Origin: UBA966 sp046350355
GTDB taxonomy: Bacteria > Planctomycetota > Phycisphaerae > Phycisphaerales > SM1A02
DNA: 64,000 nucleotides
NCBI GenBank assembly: GCA_046350355.1
Contig: JAXMAN010000002.1
Coordinates: 868,001 to 932,000 of the forward strand
Direction: 5' to 3'
This document shows positions 34,641-44,554 of this stretch, piece by piece. The position numbers and the translations under genes are program-made. Within the stretch, counting starts at the first letter, position 1. Each line of letters starts with the position of its first letter. The notes under the pieces were generated by a model. That model worked only from the letters and a program-made list of their open reading frames with translations, did no database searches and was not told the origin of the DNA.

Positions 34641-35030
34641 GCAGGCAGACAGCCGCTGCGGGCCATCCGGTCCGTGGAGGAAAGTCCGGACACGACAGGA
34701 CACGGTGGTGGCTAACGGCCACCCGTGCGCATGGGCGCGCACGCGGGACAGTGCCACAGAGAACAGACCGCCGAACGGCGCCTCCGGGCGTGCGTGGCAA
34801 GGGTGAAACGGTGCGGTAAGAGCGCACCGCCTGGCCGGCGACGGACAGGGCACGGCAAACCCCACCGCGTGCAAGCGCAAGCAGCCTTCCGCGTCGCTCT
34901 CGCGAGCGGCGCCCCCGCGGTCCGCGGGGCGTGGAGGCGGGTCGCGTGCAAGAGCGCTCCGGCAACGGGGCGCCCAGAGAAATGGCTGTCCGCGGTTCGG
35001 CCGCCGACAGAATCCGGCTTATCGCCTGCA
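34641..35030 (+). ncRNA. rnpB: RNase P RNA (bacterial type A)
   Basis: The catalytic RNA that trims tRNA 5' ends. The universally conserved elements are present: GAGGAAAGTCCGGACA near 34677 (P4 5' strand and CR-I), ACAGTGCCACAGAGAACAGA near 34750, GGTGAAACGGTGCGGTAAGAG near 34801, and AGAGAAATGGCTGTC with GACAGAATCCGGCTTAT near 34977-35021 (CR-V and P4 3' strand). Ends are set by pairing of GCAGGC at 34641 with GCCTGC at about 35024. About 390 nt, a normal length. It overlaps no real coding gene. Confidence 0.95.
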
Positions 35031-35043
35031 TCGCCCGTGACAT

Positions 35044-35081
35044 GCCCGGGCCCCGCCGATCGGGGCCCGGGCGCCTTTTCC
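35044..35081 (+). terminator. intrinsic terminator after rnpB
   Basis: GCCCGGGCCCCG (35044-35055), loop CCGAT, CGGGGCCCGGGC (35061-35072), then GCCTTTTCC. Confidence 0.85.
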
Positions 35082-35297
35082 GTTGCGCGGAGAACCGCGG
35101 CGCCGCAGGCCTCGTTTCAGCAAGGGATTGCATCGCACCCGCTCCGGCGCGTGCACCGCCATCGGTTGCGGTCTTCCCCGCGCCCGAGCCCCATGGGCGG
35201 TCCCGAATTGGCGGGAAATGGAAGGAATACACCTTGTCTTTCTCCCCGATCTCGGGAGAATTGCGCGACAAATCCCGTTCGCACCCATCCACGAACC

Positions 35298-35909
35298 ATG
35301 CACGATCCCCTCGAAACGAACGTCAACACTTCCAAGAGCTCGAGCCTGCAGAACTACGCGATGCTCCTGTACCGCCGGGCGGTGCATCCCGAGTTCTTCG
35401 GCATCGACGCTCGCAAGAAGATCCAGCACGGCGACTTCGAGTTCGAGGGCTGGATCTTCCGCGGCGGCCACTGCGTGCGCTTCCAGTACGGCGGGATCTG
35501 CTTCTGCGAGGTCGTGGTCGACAATCCAACCAGCCTGCCGGAGCGCGGCCTCGCGGGCACGCTGCCCTGCGCGGGCGAGCACGACCATGAGGAGAAGGTG
35601 ACCGAGCAGATCGCCTACCTCACGACGCTGCAGACCGAGACGCTCAGCGACCACCTCTACCTGGGCACCTACAAGGAGATGCTCCAGCACGGCCGCAGCG
35701 CGGACGCGCTGATGAGCGTCTGGACGGACGCCGCCGGCAAGCCCAACCTCTCGCTCATCGAGATGCAGCGCTACCGCAACGAGCTGCACGCGCAGGGCTA
35801 CCACCTCCGCAGCGACTGCGGTCTGGTGCTGCGCACCCAGTCGATGATCCAGCTCCCGCCCCCGGCCGCCAAGCCCAAGGTCGAGGAGCTGCGCGGCCGC
35901 ACGCGCTGA
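35298..35909 (+). CDS. conserved-looking hypothetical protein
   Basis: A 203-residue soluble protein starting at ATG 35298. The phrases HPEFFGIDARKKIQHGDFEFEGWIFRGGHCVRFQYGGICFCEVV and YLTTLQTETLSDHLYLGTYKEML suggest an alpha/beta fold, with a cysteine pair (CFCEVV) and a later CAGEHDHEEK that might bind metal. Faint resemblance in layout to DUF2617-type proteins, not enough to assign. The ~215 bp before it (35082-35297) hold no gene; GGAATACACC near 35224-35233 may be its -10. The gene ends 7 bp before the uracil-DNA glycosylase gene, so they share a transcript. Confidence 0.75.
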   Translation: MHDPLETNVNTSKSSSLQNYAMLLYRRAVHPEFFGIDARKKIQHGDFEFEGWIFRGGHCVRFQYGGICFCEVVVDNPTSLPERGLAGTLPCAGEHDHEEKVTEQIAYLTTLQTETLSDHLYLGTYKEMLQHGRSADALMSVWTDAAGKPNLSLIEMQRYRNELHAQGYHLRSDCGLVLRTQSMIQLPPPAAKPKVEELRGRTR

Positions 35910-35916
35910 ACCGCGC

Positions 35917-36804
35917 ATGGCCGCCTCCGCGCCGGTCTCCACCCAGGACGCGCTGCTTGCAGGGTTCGATCGGGCCTTCGGGCTCGAGGCGGTTCCGCGT
36001 CCCCGCGCCGCCGCGGCGCCGCTGGCAGCAGCGGGGCGAACCTCTGAGCCCGTCGCCCGCACCCCCGAGCCCGTCGCCCGCACCTCCGAGCCCGTCGCGC
36101 GCACTGCCGAGCCGCCCGCCCGCGACGGCGCGCTCCTGCGCCCCGACGCACGCATCCCGGCCTCCAGCCTCGTCGCGGCGTCCGACCGCGCCGCCCGCAT
36201 CGCGCGCCTGCAGGAGATCGAGCAGCGCCACGCCGCCTCGTGCCCGCACTGCACGGTTGCGACCGCGCACACCAACCTCGTCTTCGGCGAAGGCGATCCG
36301 GACGCGGAGCTCTTCTTCGTCGGCGAGGCGCCGGGCGAGACGGAAGACCGGCTCGGCCGCCCCTTCGTCGGCGCGGCCGGGCAGAAGCTCGACGAGATGA
36401 TCCGCGCCATGGGATTCGAGCGCGGGCAGGTCTACATCGCCAACGTGCTCAAGAGCCGCCCGCCGGAGAACCGGACGCCGCTGCAGCACGAGATCGACGG
36501 CTGCGGCCCGTTCCTGCTCGAGCAGCTCCTCGCGGTGCGCCCGAAGGTCATCGTGACGCTCGGCGGACCCGCGACCAAGCTGCTGCTGGGGATCGAGACC
36601 GGCATCACGCGCGCGCGCGGCGTCTGGCACGAATGGGCGCCTCCCGCCGGCAGCGACTGCGAGCCCATCCCCGTCATGCCGACCTACCACCCGGCCTACC
36701 TGCTGCGGACCTACACCCCGAAGGTGCGCGGCGAGGTCTGGAGCGACCTCAAGCGCGTCCTGGAGCGCCTGGGGCGTCCCGTGCCAGGACGCCCGGTCTC
36801 ATAA
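35917..36804 (+). CDS. uracil-DNA glycosylase of family 4 type, with an N-terminal repeat extension
   Basis: A 295-residue DNA repair enzyme that removes uracil. The catalytic part (~95-290) has GEAPGETEDRLGRPFVGAAG (motif A), NVLKSRPPENRTP, VTLGGPATKLLLG and the MPTYHPAYLL His motif. Family-4 enzymes bind a [4Fe-4S] cluster through four cysteines; C109, C112 and C196 are present, but the position normally read as KCRPP is KSRPP (S180). The first ~90 residues are an addition, including four copies of a 7-residue unit (TSEPVAR, TPEPVAR, TSEPVAR, TAEPPAR, residues ~42-69), encoded by 21-bp tandem repeats. Confidence 0.88.
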   Translation: MAASAPVSTQDALLAGFDRAFGLEAVPRPRAAAAPLAAAGRTSEPVARTPEPVARTSEPVARTAEPPARDGALLRPDARIPASSLVAASDRAARIARLQEIEQRHAASCPHCTVATAHTNLVFGEGDPDAELFFVGEAPGETEDRLGRPFVGAAGQKLDEMIRAMGFERGQVYIANVLKSRPPENRTPLQHEIDGCGPFLLEQLLAVRPKVIVTLGGPATKLLLGIETGITRARGVWHEWAPPAGSDCEPIPVMPTYHPAYLLRTYTPKVRGEVWSDLKRVLERLGRPVPGRPVS

Positions 36805-36866
36805 CGGTTCTTCCCGCGGGAAAATCGACTTCGAGGGGCGAATCGCACGCCGTCGCGGAACAGGGG

Positions 36867-36989
36867 CGTGGGGTGCCTCGTATCCAAGGGTGGCAGGCCT
36901 CGCCTGCTTGCGGCGTCGAAGTGCGCCGCACTCCTGAGCCCCCACGAGGAGCCTGTCGCGCTCACGCTGCGACGGGCTCTTTTCTTTTT
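36867..36989 (+). ncRNA. possible structured RNA with three-way junction and terminator
   Basis: CGTGGGG (36867-36873) can pair with CCCCACG (36940-36946), enclosing two perfect hairpins: GCAGGC-CTC-GCCTGC (36893-36907) and GCGGCG/CGCCGC (36910-36929). An intrinsic terminator follows directly. The intergenic gap (36805-37029) is 225 bp, with no reading frame I would call. This may be a small RNA or simply the 3' UTR of the preceding operon. It lacks the conserved loops of SRP RNA, and I could not match it to 6S RNA with confidence. Confidence 0.4.
36950..36989 (+). terminator. intrinsic terminator downstream of the uracil-DNA glycosylase gene
   Basis: AGCCTGTCGC (36950-36959) pairs with GCGACGGGCT (36969-36978) with one G-U, followed by CTTTTCTTTTTC. 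Confidence 0.8.
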
Positions 36990-37029
36990 CCCCAGGCGTC
37001 CGCGCCCGTCGCGGGTCCGCGCCGCCCGC

Positions 37030-37491
37030 TCACGCCCCGCGCGGCGAGCGCATCGGGATCGTCACCGGGCCGTCGTTGAGCAGCTCGACCTCCATGGTCG
37101 TCTGGAAGCGCCCCGTCTCCACCGCGATGCCGGACTCGCGCAGCAGCGCGGCGACGCGCTCGTAGAGGGGACGCGCCGTCTCGGGCCGCGCCGCCTCGAT
37201 GAAGCTGGGACGGTTGCCGCCGCTGACGTCGGCCGCCAGCGTGAACTGGCTCACCAGCAGCACCGCGCCGCCGACGTCGCCCAGCGCGCGGTTCATCTTG
37301 CCCGCCTCGTCGTCGAAAATGCGCAGCGCCGCGAGCTTGCGCGCCATCCAGCGCGCGTCCGCCTCGCCGTCGCCCTCCTCGACGCCCACGAGCACGAGCA
37401 TGCCCACGCCGATGCGTGCGACCTCCTGCATCGCGCCGTCGACGGCGACGCGCACGCAGGCGTGCCGCACCCGCTGGACCACCGCGCGCAT
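37030..37491 (-). CDS. dtd: D-aminoacyl-tRNA deacylase
   Basis: Removes D-amino acids (and misplaced glycine) from tRNA. The 153-residue protein has the full DTD pattern: MRAVVQRVRHACVRVAVDG, the active-site motif SQFTLAADVSGGNRPSF, and the Gly-cisPro motif NDGPVTIPM near the C-terminus. Starts 5 bp after the Memo-family gene stops. Confidence 0.95.
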   Translation of the reverse strand: MRAVVQRVRHACVRVAVDGAMQEVARIGVGMLVLVGVEEGDGEADARWMARKLAALRIFDDEAGKMNRALGDVGGAVLLVSQFTLAADVSGGNRPSFIEAARPETARPLYERVAALLRESGIAVETGRFQTTMEVELLNDGPVTIPMRSPRGA

Positions 37492-37496
37492 GCGCG

Positions 37497-38723
37497 TCAG
37501 GCGCCCAGGAGCGCCAGCGCCGCGCTGGAGACCAGCACCACGCCGTTGGGATCGACCGACTGGTCGTAGTTCACCATCTCGCGCTGGCCGTGCGGCGCCG
37601 CGACCATCGTCGCGTACATGTTGCCGACGGAGCACCAGCGATTGGGATTGCCGTGGCGCGAGAAGTGGCCGACGAACGAGTCGGGGCCGCCCAGGAACTC
37701 GCCCAGCATCTCGCGGTCGTACTGCTCGATCGCGTTGCGCGCGGCGGGGTCGATGCGCGTCTGGTCGCCGAACTGCGGGCCCTTGTGGCTCAGGTCCGCG
37801 CTCGAGACGAAGAGCGTGCGGCCGCCGGCCTGGTCGAGGATCGTGCGCAGCGCGGTGGCGAACTCCTTGGTGCCCACGCGCGCGCCGTCGTCCTCGAGGA
37901 GGCCGACGTTGGGATCGGGCACGAGCGCCGCAACGACGGGGACGTCGCCGTAGAGGTGCTGGATCCACGGCAGGTGCAGCGCGACCGAGTGCTCGCCCGC
38001 GAGGTCGAGCTGGTCCTTGAAGAGCTTCTCGCCGAAGGCGTCGCGCAGGCGCTCGAGGATCTTGGTGTCGGGGCGCACGGTGCCGAAGGGCGTCTCGAAG
38101 CCGAACTCGCTCATCACGACGCCGTCGCCGATGCCGAAGTGGTTCGTGCCGAGCACGACGATGCGGTCGGGCTTCTCGCGCGCGCCCGTCTCGAGGCACT
38201 TGTACGCCGCGCCGTAGTTGGCGGCGCCGCGGCCGTAGTCGAGGTGCGGCGCGACGATGCCCACGACGGGGCGGTCGAACTCCGGATCGTCCGCCTTCGC
38301 GAGCTGCTCGGTGATGAAGGTGCGAAGCTGCTGCACGACCTCGGGCTTGCGGGCGTCGTCGGCGACGGGGAAGGCGCCGCGCGCGCGGATCTCCTCCATG
38401 CGCTTCTTCTCGAGCGCCTCGCTCGTGGGGCCCCAGAGGTAGCCGAGCTCGTCGAGCTTCTTCACCATCTCCAGCAGCTGCTCGTGCGCCTCCGCGGGCA
38501 CGTTGAGGCGCTCGAAGATCTCCTGCAGCGACTCCTCGCCGCGGAACTGGGCCAGAAGCCCGAGAACCTGCGGCGGCACGATCATGCTCTGGCCGCCGAG
38601 CCCCGCCGGATCGCGCAGCAGGGCCATCGTCTGGCCCTCCTTGTTGTTGACCGGGACGGGCTGGAAGGGGCGGACAAAGGGCCGCTCGAGGTGCGGCGGA
38701 AGGTTGTGCAGCGGGTTCGACAT
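37497..38723 (-). CDS. Memo-family protein (AmmeMemoRadiSam system protein B type) with N-terminal extension
   Basis: A 408-residue protein. The Memo domain covers ~150-405 (VVGIVAPHLDYGRGAANYGAAYK, VVLGTNHFG, GEHSVALHLPWIQHL, FVSSADLSHKG), with the conserved histidines that form a putative dioxygenase-like metal site. The first ~145 residues are additional and contain helical segments (VLGLLAQFRGEESLQEIFERLNVPAEAHEQLLEMVKKLDELGYL), resembling a small winged-helix or PqqD-like module. In other genomes Memo proteins sit beside AMMECR1 and radical-SAM genes; neither is in this window. TAGACT ends 10 nt before the ATG. Confidence 0.88.
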   Translation of the reverse strand: MSNPLHNLPPHLERPFVRPFQPVPVNNKEGQTMALLRDPAGLGGQSMIVPPQVLGLLAQFRGEESLQEIFERLNVPAEAHEQLLEMVKKLDELGYLWGPTSEALEKKRMEEIRARGAFPVADDARKPEVVQQLRTFITEQLAKADDPEFDRPVVGIVAPHLDYGRGAANYGAAYKCLETGAREKPDRIVVLGTNHFGIGDGVVMSEFGFETPFGTVRPDTKILERLRDAFGEKLFKDQLDLAGEHSVALHLPWIQHLYGDVPVVAALVPDPNVGLLEDDGARVGTKEFATALRTILDQAGGRTLFVSSADLSHKGPQFGDQTRIDPAARNAIEQYDREMLGEFLGGPDSFVGHFSRHGNPNRWCSVGNMYATMVAAPHGQREMVNYDQSVDPNGVVLVSSAALALLGA

Positions 38724-38929
38724 GGAATGGGGCAGTCTACGGGCCATCCGGGGCGGCTCCCGGCGCCGAAGCGGGGGAATTCGCCGAACCCACGCCGGGG
38801 CATGGCCGATACTTTGGATGCCCGCCCCCTGACGGAGCGGCGCGTTTGTCCCCGTTTCGGAGAGTGGCGCCCGCGTCCACGGGTACGCTTTCCGGTTTGG
38901 CCAGCACCTCAAGACACCAGGCACACACC

Positions 38930-40861
38930 ATGCTTCGCTCCAACCCCCATCGGTCCATCATCGTGACGCGCGCGCTCGCCGGCTTCGTCGCCTGCACGCT
39001 CGCCGTTCCCGCCTTCGCGCAGCAGACGCCGCCGGCGCAGGATCCGGCTCCCACGGCGCCGCCCACCGACGCGCCCGTCGGCACCCCGGCGACCCCGAAG
39101 ACCCCGCAGCGCCAGGGCGCGCAGGGCAAGGGACAGAGCGAGTCCGGCCAGATGAGCAGCAAGGCGCGCGATCAGGCCCGCGCCGAGAAGCAGGCCGCGG
39201 AGAAGGAGGCCCAGACCGCGCGCCAGAACGCGGCGGCCACGCAGGCGCAGACCACCAAGGGCGCGCCGACCTCGGTCGATCCCGCCGTCAGCATCGCCGC
39301 GACCGCTCCGCAGGGCGCCGCGCGGCCGACTCCGCAGCCGCCCGCCGGCCTCGCGGTCGCGCAGGACACGACCAAGGTCATCGAGTTCCAGCCCGCGGTC
39401 CTCGACCTGGGCGAGATGATCGCCGACGTCGCCAAGACCGGCACCATCAAGATCGTGAACATCTCCGACAAGCCGGTGAAGGTCGTCAAGATCGTCCCCG
39501 GCTGCGGCTGCACGACCACCGGCGCCCCTCCGGGAGAGATCGCTCCCGGCGCCTCGGCCGACGTGGACATCACGCTGAAGCCGGGCGCGAAGGCCGGCAT
39601 CCCGCTCACCAAGAGCGTGACCTTCCAGATCGAGAACCACGCGCCGCAGATCCTGACCGTCAAGGGCCAGGTCAAGGCGTTCATCAACATCTCCAACGAC
39701 ATGATCGACGGCCCGTCCTCGCCGGACGCCCCGCCGACGACCATCAAGTTCACCAGCGTCGAGGGCGAGCCCTTCAAGATCACCGGCGCGCTGCCGGACG
39801 TCCTGGTCGCGATGCCCGAGGGCTCGGCCAAGGAGCACGACATCCAGATCGACTGGAAGAAGTGGGAGGCGCAGGGCAGCTCGGTCAAGATCTCCGTCAT
39901 GACCGACCACCCGAAGGCCCCGCAGCTCTCGATCCTGGTCAAGCGCTCGATCAAGCCCGGCATCAACCCGCCGCCCGCCGTGCAGGCCAACGAGACGACG
40001 CCCGCGCTTGTCACCGCCGCGCAGCGTGGCGACGTCGCCGCCGTGAAGGCCGCGCTGGCCGCGAGCCCGAAGGTCGACGAGGCCGACCGCCTCTCCAAGC
40101 GCACCGCGCTGCACATGGCCGCCTTCAGCGGCAACGCCGAGATCGCCAAGCTCCTGCTTGACGCCAAGGCGGGCCCGAACGTGCAGGACCGCACCGGCAA
40201 GACGCCGGTCACCGTCGCGGCCGAGAAGGGCAACGCCGAGGTCCTCAAGCTCCTGCTGACCGCCGGCGGCGACGCCAACGCGCGCGATCAGGTGCAGGGC
40301 TCGCCGCTGCTCTGGGCCGCGGGCCTGGGCACCCCGGACACCGTGCGCGTCCTCCTCGAGGCGGGCGCCAACCCGAACATCGCCGACGTCAACGGGATGA
40401 CCCCGCTGATGTGGGCCTCGGGCGTGGGCCGTCCGGAGGTCGTCGAGCTGCTCGTCGCCAAGGGCGCGGACCTCAAGTCCGTCGACCGCATGGGCGGCGA
40501 GACCGCGCTCATGCGCGCGATCCGCACCGGCAAGGTCGAGACCGTCAAGCTGCTGCTGGCCAAGGGCGGCGACATCTCGGGCAAGAACACGCTCGGGATG
40601 ACGCCCTTCCTCATCGCCTGCGGCTACGGCAACCTGGACAAGATCAAGATGCTGATCGACGCCGGCGCCGACAAGACCGTCAAGGACTCGCGCGGCTGGG
40701 GCGCCATCGACCACGCGCGCAACCGCGTCGACGCGGACCGCGACGTCGTCGTGAAGTTCATCGAGCCGCTCGTCCCGGCCAGCACCGCCACGGTGCAGCC
40801 CCCGGCCGGCGGCAGCGCGCCCACGACGCAGACGGGCGCCTCGCAGCTTCCGCACAAGTGA
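38930..40861 (+). CDS. secreted DUF1573 plus ankyrin-repeat protein
   Basis: A 643-residue exported protein. Signal peptide ~1-30 (ending AVPAFA-QQ), a disordered Pro/Gln/Lys-rich linker to ~145, a DUF1573 immunoglobulin-like domain at ~148-250 with its hallmark PGCGCTTTG (cysteines at 192 and 194), a second Ig-like region to ~350, then about seven ankyrin repeats at ~358-610 (for example RTALHMAAFSGNAEIAKLLLDAKAG and MTPLMWASGVGRPEVVELLVAKGAD). Ankyrin repeats outside the cytoplasm suggest protein-protein contacts in the periplasm or at the surface. TACGCT at 38884-38889 gives a ~35-nt leader. No family with exactly this pairing is known to me. Confidence 0.88.
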   Translation: MLRSNPHRSIIVTRALAGFVACTLAVPAFAQQTPPAQDPAPTAPPTDAPVGTPATPKTPQRQGAQGKGQSESGQMSSKARDQARAEKQAAEKEAQTARQNAAATQAQTTKGAPTSVDPAVSIAATAPQGAARPTPQPPAGLAVAQDTTKVIEFQPAVLDLGEMIADVAKTGTIKIVNISDKPVKVVKIVPGCGCTTTGAPPGEIAPGASADVDITLKPGAKAGIPLTKSVTFQIENHAPQILTVKGQVKAFINISNDMIDGPSSPDAPPTTIKFTSVEGEPFKITGALPDVLVAMPEGSAKEHDIQIDWKKWEAQGSSVKISVMTDHPKAPQLSILVKRSIKPGINPPPAVQANETTPALVTAAQRGDVAAVKAALAASPKVDEADRLSKRTALHMAAFSGNAEIAKLLLDAKAGPNVQDRTGKTPVTVAAEKGNAEVLKLLLTAGGDANARDQVQGSPLLWAAGLGTPDTVRVLLEAGANPNIADVNGMTPLMWASGVGRPEVVELLVAKGADLKSVDRMGGETALMRAIRTGKVETVKLLLAKGGDISGKNTLGMTPFLIACGYGNLDKIKMLIDAGADKTVKDSRGWGAIDHARNRVDADRDVVVKFIEPLVPASTATVQPPAGGSAPTTQTGASQLPHK

Positions 40862-40897
40862 TCCGCCGCGCCGAGGGCGCGACATCCGAACCGATCC

Positions 40898-40935
40898 GCG
40901 ACGCGCGTCCCATCCGGGGCGCGCGTCGCGCGTTT
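40898..40935 (+). terminator. possible terminator after the ankyrin gene
   Basis: GCGACGCGCG (40898-40907) pairs with CGCGCGTCGC (40920-40929) around a 12-nt loop; only a short TTT follows, so the U-tract is weak. Confidence 0.4.
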
Positions 40936-40999
40936 GGGAGGCGGTGCCCGCGCATCCCGCGGATGCGTCCGCGCCGCCGGACGCGCGCGCGCCGCTCCG

Positions 41000-41005
41000 T
41001 ATGAT
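41000..41005 (+). promoter_or_regulatory. -10 box of the M32 carboxypeptidase gene (leaderless)
   Basis: TATGAT, exactly 6 nt before the ATG at 41012. Confidence 0.5.
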
Positions 41006-41011
41006 CGCGGC

Positions 41012-42586
41012 ATGACCACCGCGATCGCCCCCGACGCTCCCATCGCCTCCGAGTCCTCGCATCCGGCGGTCGTCGCGGCCGTGGAGGCCGCGCGCGAGGC
41101 GCGCCTGCTCGCCAGCACCGCCGCGCTGCTGGGCTGGGACCAGGAGACGATGATGCCTCCCGGCGGGCTCGAGCACCGCGCGCGCCAGCTCGCGCAGCTC
41201 GCGCGCATGGAGCATGCGCTGGCGACCGACCCGCGCCTGGACGGGCTGCTGGCCGACGCCGAGCGCGCCGTCGCCGCGCTGCCGGCGACGCACCCCGACC
41301 GCGTCAACATTCGGGAGCTGCGCCGCGACTACGACAAGGCGACCAAGCTGCCCGCGAAGCTGGTCGAGGAGCTGGCGCAGGTCGCGAGCATCGCCCAGCA
41401 CGAGTGGGCGGAGGCGCGCAAGGCGAGCGACTTCCCGCGCTTCCTGCCCTGGCTGCAGAAGATCGTGCACCTCAACCGCCAGAAGGCCGACTGCTTCGGC
41501 TGGGACCGCACGGGCGGCGAGCGGTGGGATGGCCTGGCCGACAGCTACGAGCCCGGCTGCACCGCGCGCCAGGTGGAGGCGGTCTTCGTCCCGCTGCGCG
41601 CGCGCCTGCAGGCGCTCCTGGACCAGATCCGCGGCGCGAGCGCGCGTCCCGGCGCGCGCCGCCCCGACGCGCGCTTCAACGACCACGCGATGGACCTCGA
41701 GGCGCAGGAGCGCTTCGCGCGCTTCGTCGCGGAGGCGATCGGCTTCGACTTCTCGCGCGGGCGCCTGGACCGCAGCACGCATCCCTTCTGCGGCGGCAGC
41801 CACGGCAGCGACGTGCGCATGACCAGCCGCTACAGCCCGCGCTGCCTCCTCGACGGCATGGGCAGCACGATGCACGAGAGCGGCCACGGCATGTACGAGC
41901 AGGGACTCGACCCGCGCTGGATCGGCACGCCGATGGGCGAGTCAGTCAGCCTCTCCATCCACGAGAGCCAGAGCCGCCTCTGGGAGAACCAGGTCGGCCG
42001 CAGCATGCAGTTCTGGCGCTGGGCCACGCCGCACATGCAGCGCTTCTTCGGCGCGGTCGCGGAGGGCTTCACCGCCGAGCAGGTGTACGAGGCCGCCAAC
42101 GTCGTCGAGCCCGGCTTCATCCGCGTCGACGCCGACGAGGGCACCTACAACATGCATGTCATGGTGCGCTTCGAGCTCGAGCGCGCGATGATCTCGCGCG
42201 ACATGGACCTCAGGGAGCTGCCCGCGCGCTGGAACGCGCTCTACAAGGAGTTCCTGGGCCTGGACGTCCCCGACGACCGCCGCGGCTGCCTGCAGGACGT
42301 GCACTGGTCCGGCGGCATGATCGGGTACTTCCCGACCTACACGCTGGGCACGCTCCACGCGGCGCAGCTCTTCGAGGCCGCGCGCGAGGCGCTTCCCGGA
42401 CTGGACGAGGGCTTCGCCCGGGGCGAGTTCCGCCCGCTGCGCGAGTGGCTCAACACGCACGTGCACCGGCATGGGCGCCGGCACCTGAGCGCCGATCTGT
42501 GCAAGGAAGTGACCGGGAAGCCCCTCAGCGCCGATCCGCTGATGCGCCACCTGGAGGCCAAGCTGCGCCCGATGTACGGACTCTGA
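41012..42586 (+). CDS. M32 family metallocarboxypeptidase
   Basis: Zinc carboxypeptidase of the thermostable carboxypeptidase Taq type. The 524-residue protein has the HExxH zinc motif in STMHESGHGMYEQGL, the third ligand region IHESQSRLWENQVGRS downstream, and the C-terminal YFPTYTLGTLHAAQLF, all typical of the family. It removes C-terminal residues from peptides in the cytoplasm, with no signal peptide. Full family length (~500). Confidence 0.94.
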   Translation: MTTAIAPDAPIASESSHPAVVAAVEAAREARLLASTAALLGWDQETMMPPGGLEHRARQLAQLARMEHALATDPRLDGLLADAERAVAALPATHPDRVNIRELRRDYDKATKLPAKLVEELAQVASIAQHEWAEARKASDFPRFLPWLQKIVHLNRQKADCFGWDRTGGERWDGLADSYEPGCTARQVEAVFVPLRARLQALLDQIRGASARPGARRPDARFNDHAMDLEAQERFARFVAEAIGFDFSRGRLDRSTHPFCGGSHGSDVRMTSRYSPRCLLDGMGSTMHESGHGMYEQGLDPRWIGTPMGESVSLSIHESQSRLWENQVGRSMQFWRWATPHMQRFFGAVAEGFTAEQVYEAANVVEPGFIRVDADEGTYNMHVMVRFELERAMISRDMDLRELPARWNALYKEFLGLDVPDDRRGCLQDVHWSGGMIGYFPTYTLGTLHAAQLFEAAREALPGLDEGFARGEFRPLREWLNTHVHRHGRRHLSADLCKEVTGKPLSADPLMRHLEAKLRPMYGL

Positions 42587-42612
42587 ACGATGCGGAAAGC
42601 GGGGGGGACGGC

Positions 42613-42618
42613 TACACT
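42613..42618 (+). promoter_or_regulatory. -10 box of typA
   Basis: TACACT; the ATG is 57 nt further on, so unlike many genes here typA would have a leader of about 50 nt. Confidence 0.45.
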
Positions 42619-42675
42619 GCGGGACTTCGCTGCGCACGCCGCGCGGCGGTCCTCCGGCCCACTGGTCCCTCCCGC

Positions 42676-44547
<1,872 letters not shown>

Positions 44548-44554
44548 CCGCGCC

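Noticed and set aside
36040..36123. CRISPR-like or intergenic tandem repeat
   Set aside because: The 21-bp units are in frame inside the uracil-DNA glycosylase gene and encode a repeated heptapeptide; there are no spacers.
38909..41887. A 992-codon minus-strand open frame opposite the ankyrin and M32 genes
   Set aside because: It crosses an intergenic region and two confident plus-strand genes; composition is that of an antisense shadow.
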